Assembly: GCA_037178855.1 (NCBI GenBank)
Contig: JASJZC010000005.1
Span: forward strand, 9,114,001-9,178,000
DNA from: Oscheius sp. JU75
Lineage: Eukaryota; Nematoda; Chromadorea; Rhabditida; Rhabditidae
DNA: 64,000 nt
Direction: 5' to 3'
Below are positions 34,078 to 46,183 of the stretch, piece after piece; the stretch's first letter is position 1, and every line of letters begins with the position of its first letter. The notes beneath the pieces were generated by a model. The model saw only the letters and a list, made by a program, of their open reading frames with translations, did no database searches and had not been told where the DNA came from. The position numbers and the translations under genes were made by a program.

Positions 34078-35408
34078 TCAAACCCATTTTGGAAGCTGTT
34101 TCAGGTCGATGTTTTTGGGAATGTACTTATCGACACATTCTTCATCGGCAAAATTGACAAAAAAGAGTCTTAGGTGGGTTGCTTGGACCGGCTGGAAGAA
34201 GGCATATCTGAAACTTTTGGGTAGTTTAAACTTCTTAGACAGAAAGACAGACAAAGAAACGGAGCGACAGAGAGATAGAACGATAGAGTTAAATAGAAAC
34301 AGATAGACTGAACACAAACCTTTCATCATCTAAAGTTTGATAAATGAAGTCTCTGATAGCTTTCTTCTTCATTTCATCCGGTTTATGGATCTAAACTTTT
34401 TCAATGATTCCTGTCAAGAAAACAGACTCACCTCTAAATTCAGTTGACATACCAGTATGTCATTTTGATCGAATTCTCCTCCTCGATTGATCATGTCAAA
34501 AAGCTGATACTCTGCTCCTTCGGCGTCCATCCAAATTGTGTCGAAGAATTTCTTCCCGATGAGTTTAGACAAAAAATAGACCGCGTCTACGTGGACAACT
34601 AGACGATTCACGTAGTCGCTGCCTTCTAGAACGTTAGAGACGGAAAACCCGGGTTTGGCACTGATCGCCACTGGAAAGAAATATCCGAAATTCGAATAGA
34701 GTTCCTGGTTGACTGGAACCATTGGGTCAGCTCCGTAGAATTCCAGACTGCTATTTCCGAAATGCTAAAAACTTAGTGATACGATGGAAAATAGGAGGAG
34801 ACTTTGAGTAACTGCTCCTCTGCTCGGGTATCGTGTCCGATTCCCAAGGTCACCACGACCTGTTTCCCCCCTTCCTAAAGAATATTCCTCATGAATGTGA
34901 ATAGTTTCAGACCAACCTGCACAGGAAAAATATGTCTTTTTGTTTCATCACTGTTCGTATAGTCATGGACATTCAACATGTGGACGTAGGGCTGCTCACA
35001 TTCTCGAGTTGCTTTTCCAATTTGGCGCCAGGTCTGATTCAAGTTATTGGTAACTGTTTCTCTATCTCTCTATGTTTCTGTCTCTCTCTCTTTCACCTAC
35101 CTCTGTATGATTCGCTCTGAACTCGGTAGTTCTGTTCACCATGCAGGTTTTCCAGCTGTAATACATTTCGCGATGAAGAAGATTAGCGTCACTTTGAAAA
35201 TTGTCTGCCATCTTGTCCAAATACACGTTCACCTGAAATAAAAGCTCGTTACCTCAATGGGTCTATATCTTTCCGTCTCCTGTGGCTTTAGCAGAACCAG
35301 AAGTATGCTTCCAAGTATTACAATCAGAATAAAGTTCAGCCAATGCCCGGTTCGCATCTCCTTAAGAGATACCAATCTGGAGTAGGGGATTCTTGTTGCG
35401 ATATCCAT
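34078..35408 (-). CDS. FkbM-type methyltransferase, membrane-anchored (FkbM-2)
   Basis: About 336 residues. Exons: 35408-35253, 35232-35101, 35033-34917, 34874-34803, 34764-34432, 34390-34320, 34207-34078. Exon sizes 2-4 equal those of FkbM-1 (132, 117, 72 nt). The catalytic core shows VVVTLGIGHDTRAEEQLL, SLEFYGADPM and WMDAEGAEYQLF, and the tail RLFFVNFADEECVDKYIP. Two ATGs are in frame (35408 and 35357); the longer was taken, and both precede the anchor FILIVILGSILLVLL. Intron 1 as drawn is only 20 nt; a donor at 35297 (GTTCTG) would give 65 nt and shorten the stalk. In FkbM-2 two exons of FkbM-1 are fused into exon 5. The intron before the last exon contains GACA/GATA-rich simple repeat. 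Confidence 0.8.
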
Positions 35409-37362
35409 TTCAGAGGCTGGGAAAGGGACGATTCTACCAACACTACCGAGGATTATCCCATGGGTTCATGGGCGCACGTGTAAAGGGAGTATAATGAGAA
35501 GAGAGAAAGATAGGTTGAGAGGGACTGACATGATAGAAGTGAATTCAAACCTATTTCTTCTAAAGAGCATCAGTTCAACGGTCTTGTTCGAATCGAAAAG
35601 TTCAAAGAACAGACAATAAGAGGTAGAGAATAAACTAGCTATTGGCAGCCAAAATCAAGTTGTAGAGAGTGCGTTCCTGGCGCTTCGAGATAAGGGAGTC
35701 TAATACAGCTATCACCTGACTTTGCTCCCCCGTGTTATAACACGAATGGCGGGAATTGTTTTCACGTTTGAATCAGTTAAACAACAAAATAGGTAGACAA
35801 ATAGAAAGGTAGACAAAGAAACTTCAGGGTATGAACCCAAAAGCTAGCTGATTGTCAGCCAGACAAATGAAGGCAGTGAATCAGACAGTTCAGTTTCCTA
35901 TACGTACGCAAGACAGCCACAGAGTCAAAACTCTCGAGAATGATGACCGACGCAAATCAGAAAAAAAGAGTTGGTAGCGGTTGTGTCTACCAATCTTCTG
36001 AGTGAATGAGTATGAAAGGAATGTTGTGTTAATGTTTATTGGTGATGTGATAGAACGGAAGAATGTCAAATCTACGGACTTATTTGGATTTTCGAAAAAA
36101 TCGTATCTTTAAAGAAAGGTGATTTGTCTTTGCATTTGTGTTTAGAAGAACTTGTAACTCAACAAAAGAGAGCAATGAAGGAAATGGGCGTACAAGGGTA
36201 AAAGACAGCGTTTTGGCTATTTCCTCCATTTTTTTCGGAATCTTTCTGTCGAAGCAGACTATATAGTAGAATAGATTTGGCAACGAATCGATTAAACACA
36301 CTTAAAACTGAGAATGTGTATAAGGCACAACAAAAACCAAGAACAAACTAAAATCTATGATTTGTGACTCCCCGCACAAAATTCAAATTCAAAAACACGT
36401 TCCCGGGGATTCCCATACACTCTTAGCAACATGAGTCGCCACTCGAACGAATATTTCAAGCGTAAGTTTCTACTTTCGCCAGAACGCCAGTTTTACCGCG
36501 TCAGTAGGAGGATAAGAAAAGATTTTTGTATTATGGTATTACCACATCCTATTGTCATGATGACTGTGGGTTGGTGGCTAAAAGTCTCAAAAAAGTGCCT
36601 CACACTATTCAGAACTTACCTCCTGCACTCAAAGTAGCAACTTTGGCTCCATGCCGTGTCCATTCCAGCTCTATCTACAGCTCAAAGTTCTTCCTTGCAG
36701 AACTTCTCCGCTTTCAAAAATAGCAAGTTTTTTCTGTGCGGGAAAATCAGGGGTGAGGTACATAATCCTGTTCGGATATCAAAAATCGAAAAGATGAAAG
36801 TCCAAGGGTTAGTAAAATTACATCAGTATGCAAAGTTTCAGACCTTTAGCCTAAAAGGTGCGCTCTCAAATCGCGAACATAGGTGGACACCGGACATTTG
36901 CACTAGTGGAATACAAAGCCAAATCACATGATATACAGACAACCTGAAGCATAGTCGGGGACTAGTCAGGCATAGGAACAGTACACGTGGAAGCAATGAA
37001 AGTCGTTCGATCAAGAGTAAGTGACTTCGAACTACGAACTCCTCAATTATTTTGGCCAGAGAGGAGCGACAGGTTCACAAAAGATCCTAAATGTATGGTC
37101 AGAAGCGTCTCCAAACATTGAACCCCGGCAATTATCCATCCGACCGACCGCATGGAGTTAATCTGACCAAGACGTGGATGAGTAGGAATAATTGACCCTA
37201 GTTGTTAAAAGGAGAGTGGCCGATCGGTCGTTTTTAACAGAAGTGTGGTACATGTTTCTATCTCTCCATCTATGAGGAAAAGTGTAAAGGAAGAAAGTTT
37301 ATAACTTATGCACATATCTACATACAAAATTTAAAAATAGAAACAAAACGACGAAAGAAACA
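35409..37362. other. Long intergenic region, no gene seen
   Basis: About 1.95 kb separating FkbM-2 (5' side) from the AP-2 gene (3' side). Short open frames near 36080-36931 show no signal peptide, domain or splice set. FkbM-2 promoter elements should be here. Confidence 0.55.
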
Positions 37363-39694
37363 TCAAAACATCATAGAGAAATCTGTTTGCAAGAAGGGAT
37401 TTGATTCATTTTCATCATCGTAGTCTTCTTCGTCCAGATCTACACAACCGCTATCCCTGGTGTCCTCATCCTCGTCGAACATGGGTTTCTGCTTGATTCT
37501 CCTAAGAGTGTAGGTTTCAACCGAAGAGTCCGTTTTCTTCTGAGAGCTCTCAGAACTGGCATAGTTCGCCGTTGACCAAGTCTTGGTCGATGGCTTGACA
37601 TCCAATGTCGAATTTTTTGGAGGAGAGACGAAATCGTTGGTGGAGTAGAGCCTCATTGCTGCTTTGGATTCACAGCTCGATTGGGAATGATCGGGTCCTG
37701 GCTGCCAGATAGAAGCGTTGTCAGGGGCTGAATATGTCCTAGTGAGCGGTTTCAATGCCAACGGTTCCGACATCAGAGGGCAGCCGACTTGTCTAGGCAG
37801 GGAAGTCTTCTTTGGAGTAGAGAGGCTCGTTTGAGACACAGTCCCCGTTCCGGTCTTGATCTGTAAGTTTCTAGTAGGAAAAAAAACGTAGAGCTACTGA
37901 CTTTTCCATCTAAGAATGTAGATGTTCGTGTGAATTGGGGGTTGCTTTCAGTCCGCACAGTGTTTTGACTTGTACTTCCAGTGGGCATGGTTTTCGAGAG
38001 GACCCGTGACTGTGAAGAGACGGTGATAGGAGTTGAATACGACCTCATAAACGCCTTTGTCTCAGAAACCTTGGGTAAGGGATTGTTTGGAATTGGAGAA
38101 GAAGTAGGTGTCTGGTACGAGGTAGAAGCTCTTTGAGTCTGAAATGAAATATTGTTAACCAAGTTTGGGCATTAACCTAACCGTAATTCCAGAAAAGAAT
38201 GGAGACACGTGCCATAGAGCGAGATCCTGTTCCGAGATTCTTGGAATGTGTCTGGGCTGGGAAATACTGCTATCCGCAGATGAAAAGGTACTCATGAACG
38301 GTCTAGCAATAGAACTGGATATTATTGGAAGTCTTGGACCCGTTGCTCTGGAAACGGGAGTCCGATCGGGGAGACTCTGTGACGTTGTTCTGGACAGTAC
38401 ATTTGGAGAGGCGGCAGCGGAAACTGGTGACTGTGAGAAGATGGGGGATTGGCTTTGCATCGGAGAGATCTGATGGTTCATAGACGGTACTTGGACTCCA
38501 GACGCTGAGCCAGAAACATTGGATGAAATTGGTCTTGTTCCAGCATCTCGTCTGCACAAAGTCTTCATAGCAGATCCCATCATCTGTTTCATATAATCGG
38601 CAACTCCACTCATCGCCACGTGACTGAAGCCGTGAGTCCTCTGAAAGTGTTTCAATTAATTAGGTAATATGGAATGTCCTACCAAACTCAGATGATTGAC
38701 AGCATTGTCCACAGGTGTTCTGTAGGGAAGTTCGGCAGGGTAAGAGTCACCATGATGGACCTTGGTCAGGAAGGACAGGAACTTTCTGATAACCGTGATT
38801 TGAGACAGAGCTTTTGGGATTAGAAAATAGAAAGACGAAAACTCACTTCATAGCCACGATCGTCTTGAGAGTCTCCTCCGTGTTCTCTCCTTCTTTGAGC
38901 AGTTCTTCAGCATACGCTCTTCCAATGCAGTCAGCTCCACCGTGACCGAGACACAAATCAGTGAAATTTACTGCCAATTCTCTTGCTTCTCCCTCGCACA
39001 GCATCGTGAATCCATTCGCCCTGTTCGTCTTTCTCTTTCCCAGCTCCAGGATCAGACCATATTGGGCCAGATCGTTTCTCAGGATGTCAGTGTTCTCCTT
39101 CCTTTTACCGCTGGAAACTGTATTGAGGACAGGGCAGGACAAGAAGCTTACAATCTCAGTAGTCCTCCAAGAAAGCTACTGTTGAGATTTTCGGGAGCAG
39201 AGACACGTCGAGAGATCTCTCCCACAGTGATGTCGTACTTTTTCGTCTCGCCAAGACAGGTGAGTCGACCACAAATACTGCCGAACACCTGGTTCTGAAC
39301 AGCTGGACCTATGATGTTCATGGGCTGACGTCTCAGAGCTGTGGGTTCAGAAGAGCCGTACTGAAAAGGGAATAGTTTTTAGATTCGCCATAGATGTTGT
39401 CAGGCATTCTATTGCATGAGCATTTAGTCGTGAAAAAAAAAATCCGTCCCTCACAAAAGACTGGCAGTCAACGAGTTTTAGGCTGAACTAAAACAAATTA
39501 GTACAACCAAGCCACCACAAGGCCCCATTTCTTCTCTATTATTTCAAAGAACCCACGTTTTCTCCGAAACAGTACTGCTCCTGGGGGCTCAAGATGCTTG
39601 GAGTGATCGGAAGAGCCATCTCGTTGAATCTACTCTTTGAAGTTGCTGCTGTGACAGGGAGATTGTTGGAGGCCAAATCGAATAATCGGGGCAT
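37363..39694 (-). CDS. AP-2 family transcription factor
   Basis: 646-residue nuclear DNA-binding protein. Exons: 39694-39557, 39487-39455, 39360-39152, 39110-38847, 38785-38683, 38640-38182, 38138-37902, 37860-37363. The conserved AP-2 basic and helix-span-helix region runs from VFGSICGRLTCLG through KKYDITVGEISRRVSAPEN, NSSFLGGLLRF and GKRKENTDILRNDLAQYGL to FTMLCEGEARELAVNFTDL. The start is 12 nt behind an orphan TTTCAG, probably a spliced-leader acceptor. After the DNA-binding part comes a long Ser/Thr/Pro-rich tail and an acidic C-terminus (DEDEDTRDSGCVDLDEEDY), unusual because vertebrate AP-2 proteins keep their activation region at the N-terminus. For exon 4 only the inner of two nearby AG sites keeps frame. 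Confidence 0.9.
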
Positions 39695-39706
39695 ATTTGT
39701 AGTTTC
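39695..39706 (-). promoter_or_regulatory. Candidate spliced-leader acceptor of the AP-2 gene
   Basis: CATTTCAG ends at 39707 on minus, 12 nt before the ATG, with no upstream coding exon found. Consistent with trans-splicing. Confidence 0.4.
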
Positions 39707-40300
39707 CTGAAATGAAGCATGAAGTGTTAGAACATAGGGTGCCTTTAGAGCACATGGAGTAAACAGTTGAGCGGATCATTAGAGCAACATTGAGACAGAT
39801 CGCTGGAAAGGCACAACTCGAAAATGAGAGAAGGCAAAGGAGACGGAAAGAATGGACACCAGTCTCGCTTTTCTGGTGGTCTTCCGCTTCGCTCAGGACA
39901 CCATGATCGCTTTCTGGTGTCCAAAAAGCGGAGATTTCGGCAGACCGACTGTCAAATTGAGTCTCTTCGCGTCCTTATAGACAGAGAAAGAAGCTGAGTA
40001 CCGCTAGACTTGTTTGACGTCCAGATGGTACGGGTTTGCCGTTTTTAAAAATCGTCATATTTTGGTCCAGGGTGCATCATAGTAAAATCGGACGGATGCC
40101 CGGTAATCCTCATCCAAAGGGCTATTGAATGCCATCTTAATAGATGGCCACAAGCTCAAAGGCTTCACTTGTGAAGGGGGCGGTGGGGCAGGGTCCGAAC
40201 AACTTCTTGTCAATCTGCTCGATTCATACGTTTGAATTTCAGTTACAAATGTTTTGTCGATAGCCTTTTTTGCCTACTTTTTTGCGTCAATAATATACAT
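39707..40300. other. Intergenic, AP-2 upstream region
   Basis: Likely promoter of the AP-2 gene. No gene seen. Confidence 0.5.
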
Positions 40301-40905
40301 TTTTAAGATTTCAAGGATATCCTGTCATCTCCAAAAAATATCGATGCAATTTTCAATGGTGCTACCAGGGAAGGAGATTATCCACACGCTTCCGGGCCGA
40401 CCGTCCCCTTAAGATGTGAGTACACATGCCCGCTACGAGCTACATTTGCCCGTAGTCTCTTGCAATAAAAAGATCCAGGGTATTGACCAGGAAGGTCTAC
40501 ATCATGAATCGCTTATATGTACTATGTGTGGCTTCAGAGCACCGTTCAAATTCTTCCTGGATTGGCACACGCAAACCGATCACTGCCTCGGATCGCTGTC
40601 TTCTGTAGTTTGCAAAAACGACCACAAAAAAAACGAAAACAAAAACGATAGAAGAACGTAACGCCAAGATTGTCATAAGGAAAAAGCGACACTACTTGAC
40701 ATAATTAACCCGTTCAGGACAACAAATGCTTCAAAAATCTACGGTTACAATCACCAAGTATCCTATAGAAGCCAGGACCGGAGCAACATGAACAAATATG
40801 TGAGGAGATGCAAGGGAACTTGTGGTGTTTCTTCTTTTGACTGCCAGGCAGATGATCAAATAGTCAGATCACAAACGGAGACGACTGGCCCAATCCTGCC
40901 CAGTT
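40301..40905 (+). pseudogene. Degenerate C2H2 zinc-finger gene
   Basis: Three finger-like stretches in order. RCEYTCPLRATFARSLLQ ends in a stop near 40464. CTMCGFRAPFKFFLDWHTQTDH at about 40519-40583 is a proper C-x2-C-x12-H-x4-H finger. NHQVSYRSQDRSNMNKYVRRC near 40760-40820 has its first cysteines replaced. A plausible 60-nt intron (AGAAC before GTAACG, acceptor at 40718) joins the last two, but no splice choice bypasses the stop in the first. This is either a pseudogene or a gene whose first exon is misread. Confidence 0.4.
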
Positions 40906-41053
40906 AGGAAATTCGAGAAAAATCGAGTGAGAGCAGGCTTTGTTAACTTTTCGCAACGTTGTACGGTTTGTTTCATAGTAACGTAAGAAAACTCTTTTTG
41001 GAAAAAGTATCCCGCTTTATTAAACCATTAGACCAAACATTCCGCTCTTTCAG

Positions 41054-41610
41054 AATTCAGGCTATGGTAATGAAGCTGCATTTTTCCTTTTTTCTGCTCC
41101 TGTTCTGGATGGTCAATCAATCCTGAACTTCATTGGCCCTAAGCAGGAAATCTTCGATACAGTGTTTCATGTGTTAGTAACTGTCAGGAATATTCAACCC
41201 ATACTGCAACAGCTCCGCCTACTTTCTGGAGCTGCCTCGGGAGAAAAGGTAGACAATTATTGTGTTCTTTTTTCACATAGCTATGGTTCTAGCTCGAGAA
41301 CATGTACGAAGAATCCAAGCCGCCGTTTGCCGTTGAGCTACCAGCCAAAATGGCCAAGACTGATGAGAGGTTGCTGGCCAAAAAGCTCGAGAAGCAGTTC
41401 GAACAGCGGTTGAAACAGCCAAATAAGGAAAAACAGAAGGAATTCGAGAAGAAATTAAAGGTTCAAAGGGGAGATTTTCAAAAACAGATGTCTAGGATGA
41501 GTCTCAGGTTACCTTAACTTATGCTTACAATCTGACATTTTACCTTCAGGAGCGTTTGGTCAGTAGTGCGACGTCTAGGAGGCAGCTTATCTGATAGAGA
41601 TTCGTCCTAG
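41054..41610 (+). CDS. Unrecognised protein with Lys/Glu-rich coiled coil, 5' incomplete
   Basis: Exons 41054-41248, 41293-41507 and 41550-41610 are joined in consistent phase, giving about 155 residues. The first exon begins at an acceptor (CTTTCAG) with no ATG in frame, so the 5' end is missing. Exon 1 is moderately hydrophobic (FLFSAPVLDG, VFHVLVTVRNIQPILQQL). Exon 2 is a charged helix with heptad character (LAKKLEKQFEQRLKQ and KEKQKEFEKKLKVQRGDF). No family recognised. It lies 150 nt after the C2H2 relic on the same strand, but phases do not allow a simple fusion of the two. Confidence 0.5.
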
Positions 41611-41845
41611 TTTATCAGCAAAAAGACATCAGATTGTTTTGCTAGTTCTGTTAATGTCCCGCTGATTTCCCCCAGTTTGTTGACCGTGTGTAATCCGTGT
41701 TTTTGTTGTTCAGAAGTGAAGCAATCCGGAACCGAATAAAGAGTGTTCGTCTTAAAAATTTCTCATAGAAAGAGTTACCTGCGAGAAAGAGTTTCCACCA
41801 GTTTGCATTGGATATATTTATTAATTTGTTTCCTCACAGTTGAAA

Positions 41846-42283
41846 TCAGTTAAAATCACCAATCTTGACGATATTCTCTCCGTTCAGACCACCCTTGTAG
41901 ATACCATCCCCACGGAGGAAGAAGCCTGCATCCCCACAGTCGCATCCTTTGCAGATTATGAAAGTTGCTCCTTTGCCATCATTACTCACTGGACCGGAGC
42001 AGATGGCGTCATTGTCGCAGTCAGGTGCTAAAACAGAAATCCTTGTCAGAATTTTGAGATCCTACTGAAGTCGATAACAAAATCTTTTCCGTCTTTTAGA
42101 TCGGTGATGGATTGAAGAGATTTGTCTCCGACAAAACATCCGATAGCAGTTCCAGTATTGGGACCCATAGTGTTGGCCACCATAACTTTTTTTGTAGCAG
42201 ACCTGTAAATCACTACTTACCTTGATTTTGACAGCCGAGACGGACAGGCAGAGACAGGCTAGAGAGAAAAGAGTGAGTTTCAT
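41846..42283 (-). CDS. Small secreted protein of unknown family, possible 1-nt frame problem
   Basis: The signal peptide MKLTLFSLACLCLSVSA begins at 42283. A conserved-looking mature region follows (NTMGPNTGTAIGCFVGDKSL, TDLKDGKDFVIDF) ending at 42066, and a last exon at 42027-41846 (CDNDAICSGP, ICKGCDCGDAGFFLRGDGI). Exons 2 and 3 agree in phase (A before CA-CCT). Exon 1, ending at GTAAGT, does not join exon 2 in frame at any visible AG. The mismatch falls at a run of seven A, so a sequencing indel or a recent frameshift is likely. Six cysteines lie in the C-terminal half. Function unknown. Confidence 0.6.
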
Positions 42284-43183
42284 ATTGCTGGTTGAGAAAC
42301 TAGCAAAAAAAAACTCTCTTAAATATCAGGGAAGACCGAAACATCATGCTAAATGCTGCGCTATTTGTGATGAAAACAGCCGGATTCATAGTATATAGAC
42401 GATAATTCTGTTGACTAGCACGAGAATATAATTGGTAAATATGCAAAGGCAAATGTTCTCTGGTGATATAGAAGCTATTTTTTGTGGAAAGTTTCTCTGA
42501 GAGAGACCTACCTGTGTATGGAGTGACCCGCCGCATTACAGTATACGTGCGTAGTCGAGCTGGAGACTTCTAATCATTGATTTGGTCTTTCGTTCAGGGT
42601 ATAGCTTACAAACTATGAAGTAACTTTATCAGTTTCAGATACATGGGGTCATCCTGAATCTAAAACCACTTTAGAGTTTAGAGTTTGACATTACCACCGA
42701 TTTGATCAATGGAAGTTTGCTAACTGTGAGTCAACAGTAGGTCAGCTAATCCTATGCCCGTAACTCTCAAAGCTCTCAAGATGTTCCCTACGTTGAACTT
42801 TTATAGACTACAGTACTAAGCCACTGGCACCAAGAACTGAACCCGAGCTTGATGTGTAGAAGCTGACAATGTCAATACGACAGAAAGGAAATTGTAGGAC
42901 ATAATCCAAGAGGTATCAAAGGATCCAGAGATTTCCAGTAGTACATGAAGGTGGTCGACCCTGGCATGTCTCGCCAGTCTGTACAGCGGATCCCGTAGCT
43001 TGAGCAACTCTGATCATTCAACGCGCTGATCTTCACTTCAAGAACATCCCAAGACTCTCAGGATATGGTCGGTCAGGTGAGATGTCTTAAATACCGGAAA
43101 AACAGTTATTTCCACGTGCCGTCTACTCATTCCTCATTAAAGCTTGAGTTTTCTGATTACTTGTTTGATTTTCACTCCATGTA
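42284..43183. other. Intergenic, no gene seen
   Basis: Upstream flank of the small secreted protein. Open frames at 42300-42536 and 42816-43007 (minus) show no recognisable features. Confidence 0.5.
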
Positions 43184-43241
43184 TGTGACGATTGACGAGG
43201 TGCTGGACGTGCACGGCAATAGAGGAGAGGCCAATCTGTTG
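43184..43241 (+). pseudogene. Fragment of CZIB exon 2, inverted
   Basis: About 58 nt starting GTATGTGACGATTGACGAGG closely match part of exon 2 of the CZIB gene (45035-44897, minus strand), encoding YVTIDEVLDVHGNRGEANL. The flanks do not match. A short gene fragment copied in the opposite orientation. Confidence 0.7.
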
Positions 43242-44547
43242 CTTACTTTCTTTGGATGACAACATTTTGCTAGGCGGGTTTTGGGACAGGCGTTTAGTAA
43301 TTTAGAATTTTTTGTCGGTCCTTCTCGTATCCATTCTAATGCTTAGATTCTTGTCAAACCTTGATGGGCCAAGCTGTTAGGTATCCCATCGGCAAAGAGT
43401 CATAGAGACATGGGTAGCCTCTGTTCGGAAATGCGAAATAAATAGCTTGAGTGACAAAACTGTAAAGAGTTACCTAGACATCTTGTTAGTCTCATAGGGA
43501 GGTAAGTGAAAAGATATTCTAAAGTGTGGGAGATAACATGGAATGAGTAGGTCTGGCGGACACGATGATGGGAGTCCAGAAACCGATTGTGAGTGGTTGT
43601 ACCTAAACAGACGCTTCAGACCTTACTTTGCCTATTTTTCATTATCATCTTCATAGCCTACCTTTAGTTTGTAAGCCTGCCTAAATTTCTGTAACGTTGC
43701 TTTCAGTGCTTCAACTTTACCGGCTATGTGGCCTTCGATGTCTGAGATTGCAACGGAAAAGTTGAGGCGCTCGAAGAGCAAGAGCGAAACCGAAAGTCAG
43801 CGCAGAAATCCTGCTAGCTAAACGTTGGAAACCCACTTCAATTTTTACTCTCAGCTTTTTACTGAACTGTAAATAGATAGGGTTTTGTCTCTCTCCTCAC
43901 CCGTCTCGTTCCCTTTCCCTCTCCCAATAGGTCAGCGATTCTGTCGATTCATCACCTACTTGACATCTGTTCTTGTAGGTAATCGATGGCTAATCCAAAA
44001 GCGGATGCCATCGCATAGCTGACAGAGTCGCGAGAGCATTTTAAGTCAGTATAGTTTTGCCAGACTGTAGATCTCTCTCGCTGCTATTCTCTCGTTAAAG
44101 ATACATGCGGATAGTCTTGCAGTAGAGCTTGTTTCTTCGTCCCACCATGTAGCTATTTTGCTTAAGGAAATCTGTCAAGCTCTTCCCCAGCAAAGACTCT
44201 TGCCACTTCAGCTCTTTACTTTCGATGCCTCTGAAGGGATTATCTACTTTTTCGGGATGCATCTCTTCTCCTACCTGACTTTTCCTACTGCCTATACACC
44301 ATTTTCATAACCATTCCTACTTCAACGCTTTGCCCTTCCATTTTTTCGTTGCCTACTTGAGAAGACAAGTGTAAGGCATGTTTTGGAAGAAGAAAAGTTC
44401 TCCGCCATCGTAATCAGTTTCTTAATGAATCGGATTGGTCATACAGCGGTCAAGACGCATAAAGTGTAGAAAACTTTATGAAACCCGTTACAAATTACAA
44501 AACACTGGGTACGGTGATCTTTCTGTACAATCGAAACCTCAAAAAGC
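43242..44547. other. Intergenic, no gene seen
   Basis: Mixed-composition spacer up to the CZIB stop codon. No recognisable coding, RNA or repeat feature. Confidence 0.5.
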
Positions 44548-45476
44548 CTACTTTTTCGGCTTGTAATGGCTGAACTGGACCTCCAGGTCGGCAATCTCGA
44601 CGACTTCCATGTTCTTCTCATCATAATCGCCCCACAGCTTCTCAGAAAGGTCAACATCGTCGAATTTATGATTTGTGTCGGCTCCGGTAACCTGCCAGCC
44701 GATCTACGTTCCGAAAAATTGGAAAATTAGTATGAAAGTCTCACTCTGGGATCGAAATCCACAGGTTCTACTCCGCGACAGTCGAAGACGACGATACTCT
44801 GCCATTTCTCGTTCTTCTCGAGCTTGTAGCTGCCAACAGTGTCGGGGAGAATCGCTGAAATGAGAAAAAAAATATGAGTTTGAGCGAAAAACTTGCACAA
44901 GGTGTTGACACGGTTGCAGAGCTTGCACTTTTCGACGAGATTAGCCTCTCCTCTGCTGCCGGGCACGTCCAACACCTCGTCAATCGTCACATACTGCCAG
45001 TGTTCCGGAGCCTCGCCACAGTTTGTGCATTTTAACTGGAAAAGTGGTTGTAAACTGGTCAGGAAGCTATTTTTAGGGGGGGGGGAAACGTCAATGAAGG
45101 AGCATCGCAAAGGATCCTCACAGCGTGAGGTATTTTTCCTTGAGAACGATCAATCTTTCACTGTACAAAACATTTCTTGGACTGTGCCAAAAATAGCAAA
45201 AACTGAGGTCAACCAATAATTGGAGAAGCAAAAGTTGACAATTTGGAAAAACGAAACATTCTTCAAGACTTCCAGCGTAATGTTTCAATTTGCTGGTTCC
45301 ACCGCAGTCTTGTTTCCTTCCTGTTTGTTGACAAAAATCATACTTTACGCCTTGCTACTTCACAAAAACAAAGAAAAGCCTACCTTTAGATACCATCTGA
45401 AGGATTCTGGCTCGCATGGCTTCAGATCAGTGACTCCTTTTAGCGTGCATTTGATGTCGAGTGAGAGGAAGGGCAT
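44548..45476 (-). CDS. CXXC-motif zinc-binding protein (CZIB, DUF866)
   Basis: 165-residue conserved eukaryotic protein, close to the roughly 160 residues of human CZIB (C1orf123). Exons are 45476-45384, 45035-44897, 44854-44745 and 44703-44548. Two zinc-ligand pairs are visible, LKCTNCGE and EKCKLCNR, followed by IVVFDCRGVEPVDFDP and a final WGDYDEKNMEVVEI, all characteristic of the family. Intron 2 uses a GC donor (TTGT before GCAAGT), the only option that gives the conserved NTLSIL join. The ATG follows a TTTTTTTTAG acceptor by nine nt, a likely spliced-leader site. Molecular role in worms unknown; it is presumably cytosolic and binds zinc. Confidence 0.92.
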
Positions 45477-45485
45477 CTTCTTGGG
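45477..45485 (-). promoter_or_regulatory. Candidate spliced-leader acceptor of CZIB
   Basis: TTTTTTTTAG ends at 45486 (minus), nine nt upstream of the ATG, with no upstream coding exon. Confidence 0.45.
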
Positions 45486-46183
45486 CTAAAAAAAACAATC
45501 ATGAATTTCGGTAAAAAAAGGAGAAATGAGCTGAGCAGCTGGGAAAGCAAAAATAGGCCAAATGGAAAAGTGTTTTGTAGTCTATTTTCCACGCCTATCA
45601 ATTTCAAAACACGTTTGAAGACTTTTTAGTCACAGAAACATGAAACAAACAAGAGTAGAAATGAAAAAGAAGGTTGTTGACAAGCAAAATAGGAGCGCTG
45701 CAGGAAGCAAACACGAGGTTGATCACAACAACAAAAAAAAGTACTGACGCAATCTTGCGTATCGTAAAGGCAAAAGTAAAAAAAACATTTTTAAAATCAA
45801 TTCCGCAAATGATTCAGCAGGTTTTTTTTTCTTCTATACGATTCTCAAAAGGGTCAGTATGAGTAGAAGATATGGAAAGAAAGAAAGGAAAGTAAGAACT
45901 GTAGAATGACTGTTCTGATAGGTAAAAATAACCAGTACTGGACTTTCCTGAGCGCAAGAGTCTGTTAGTTCGTCTTGAGATATTCTGAAAACTTGCACAC
46001 TTCTACATACTTACAACTTTGCAGAACGTTGCAAAGCTTCAAAACGTCGTTTTGAGACCGAAAAGGACATGACTGCTGTAAACAAAGGATCTCTGCAAAT
46101 GTTACGACTTCATACTTTTGGCAGAAATTACAGTTTCACCATGCACACTTACTCTTGAGGCAACTGAACCATGTTTATTATGA
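45486..46183. other. Intergenic between CZIB and the GT2 gene
   Basis: A-rich spacer with no gene seen; probably the CZIB promoter and GT2 3' flank. Confidence 0.55.
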
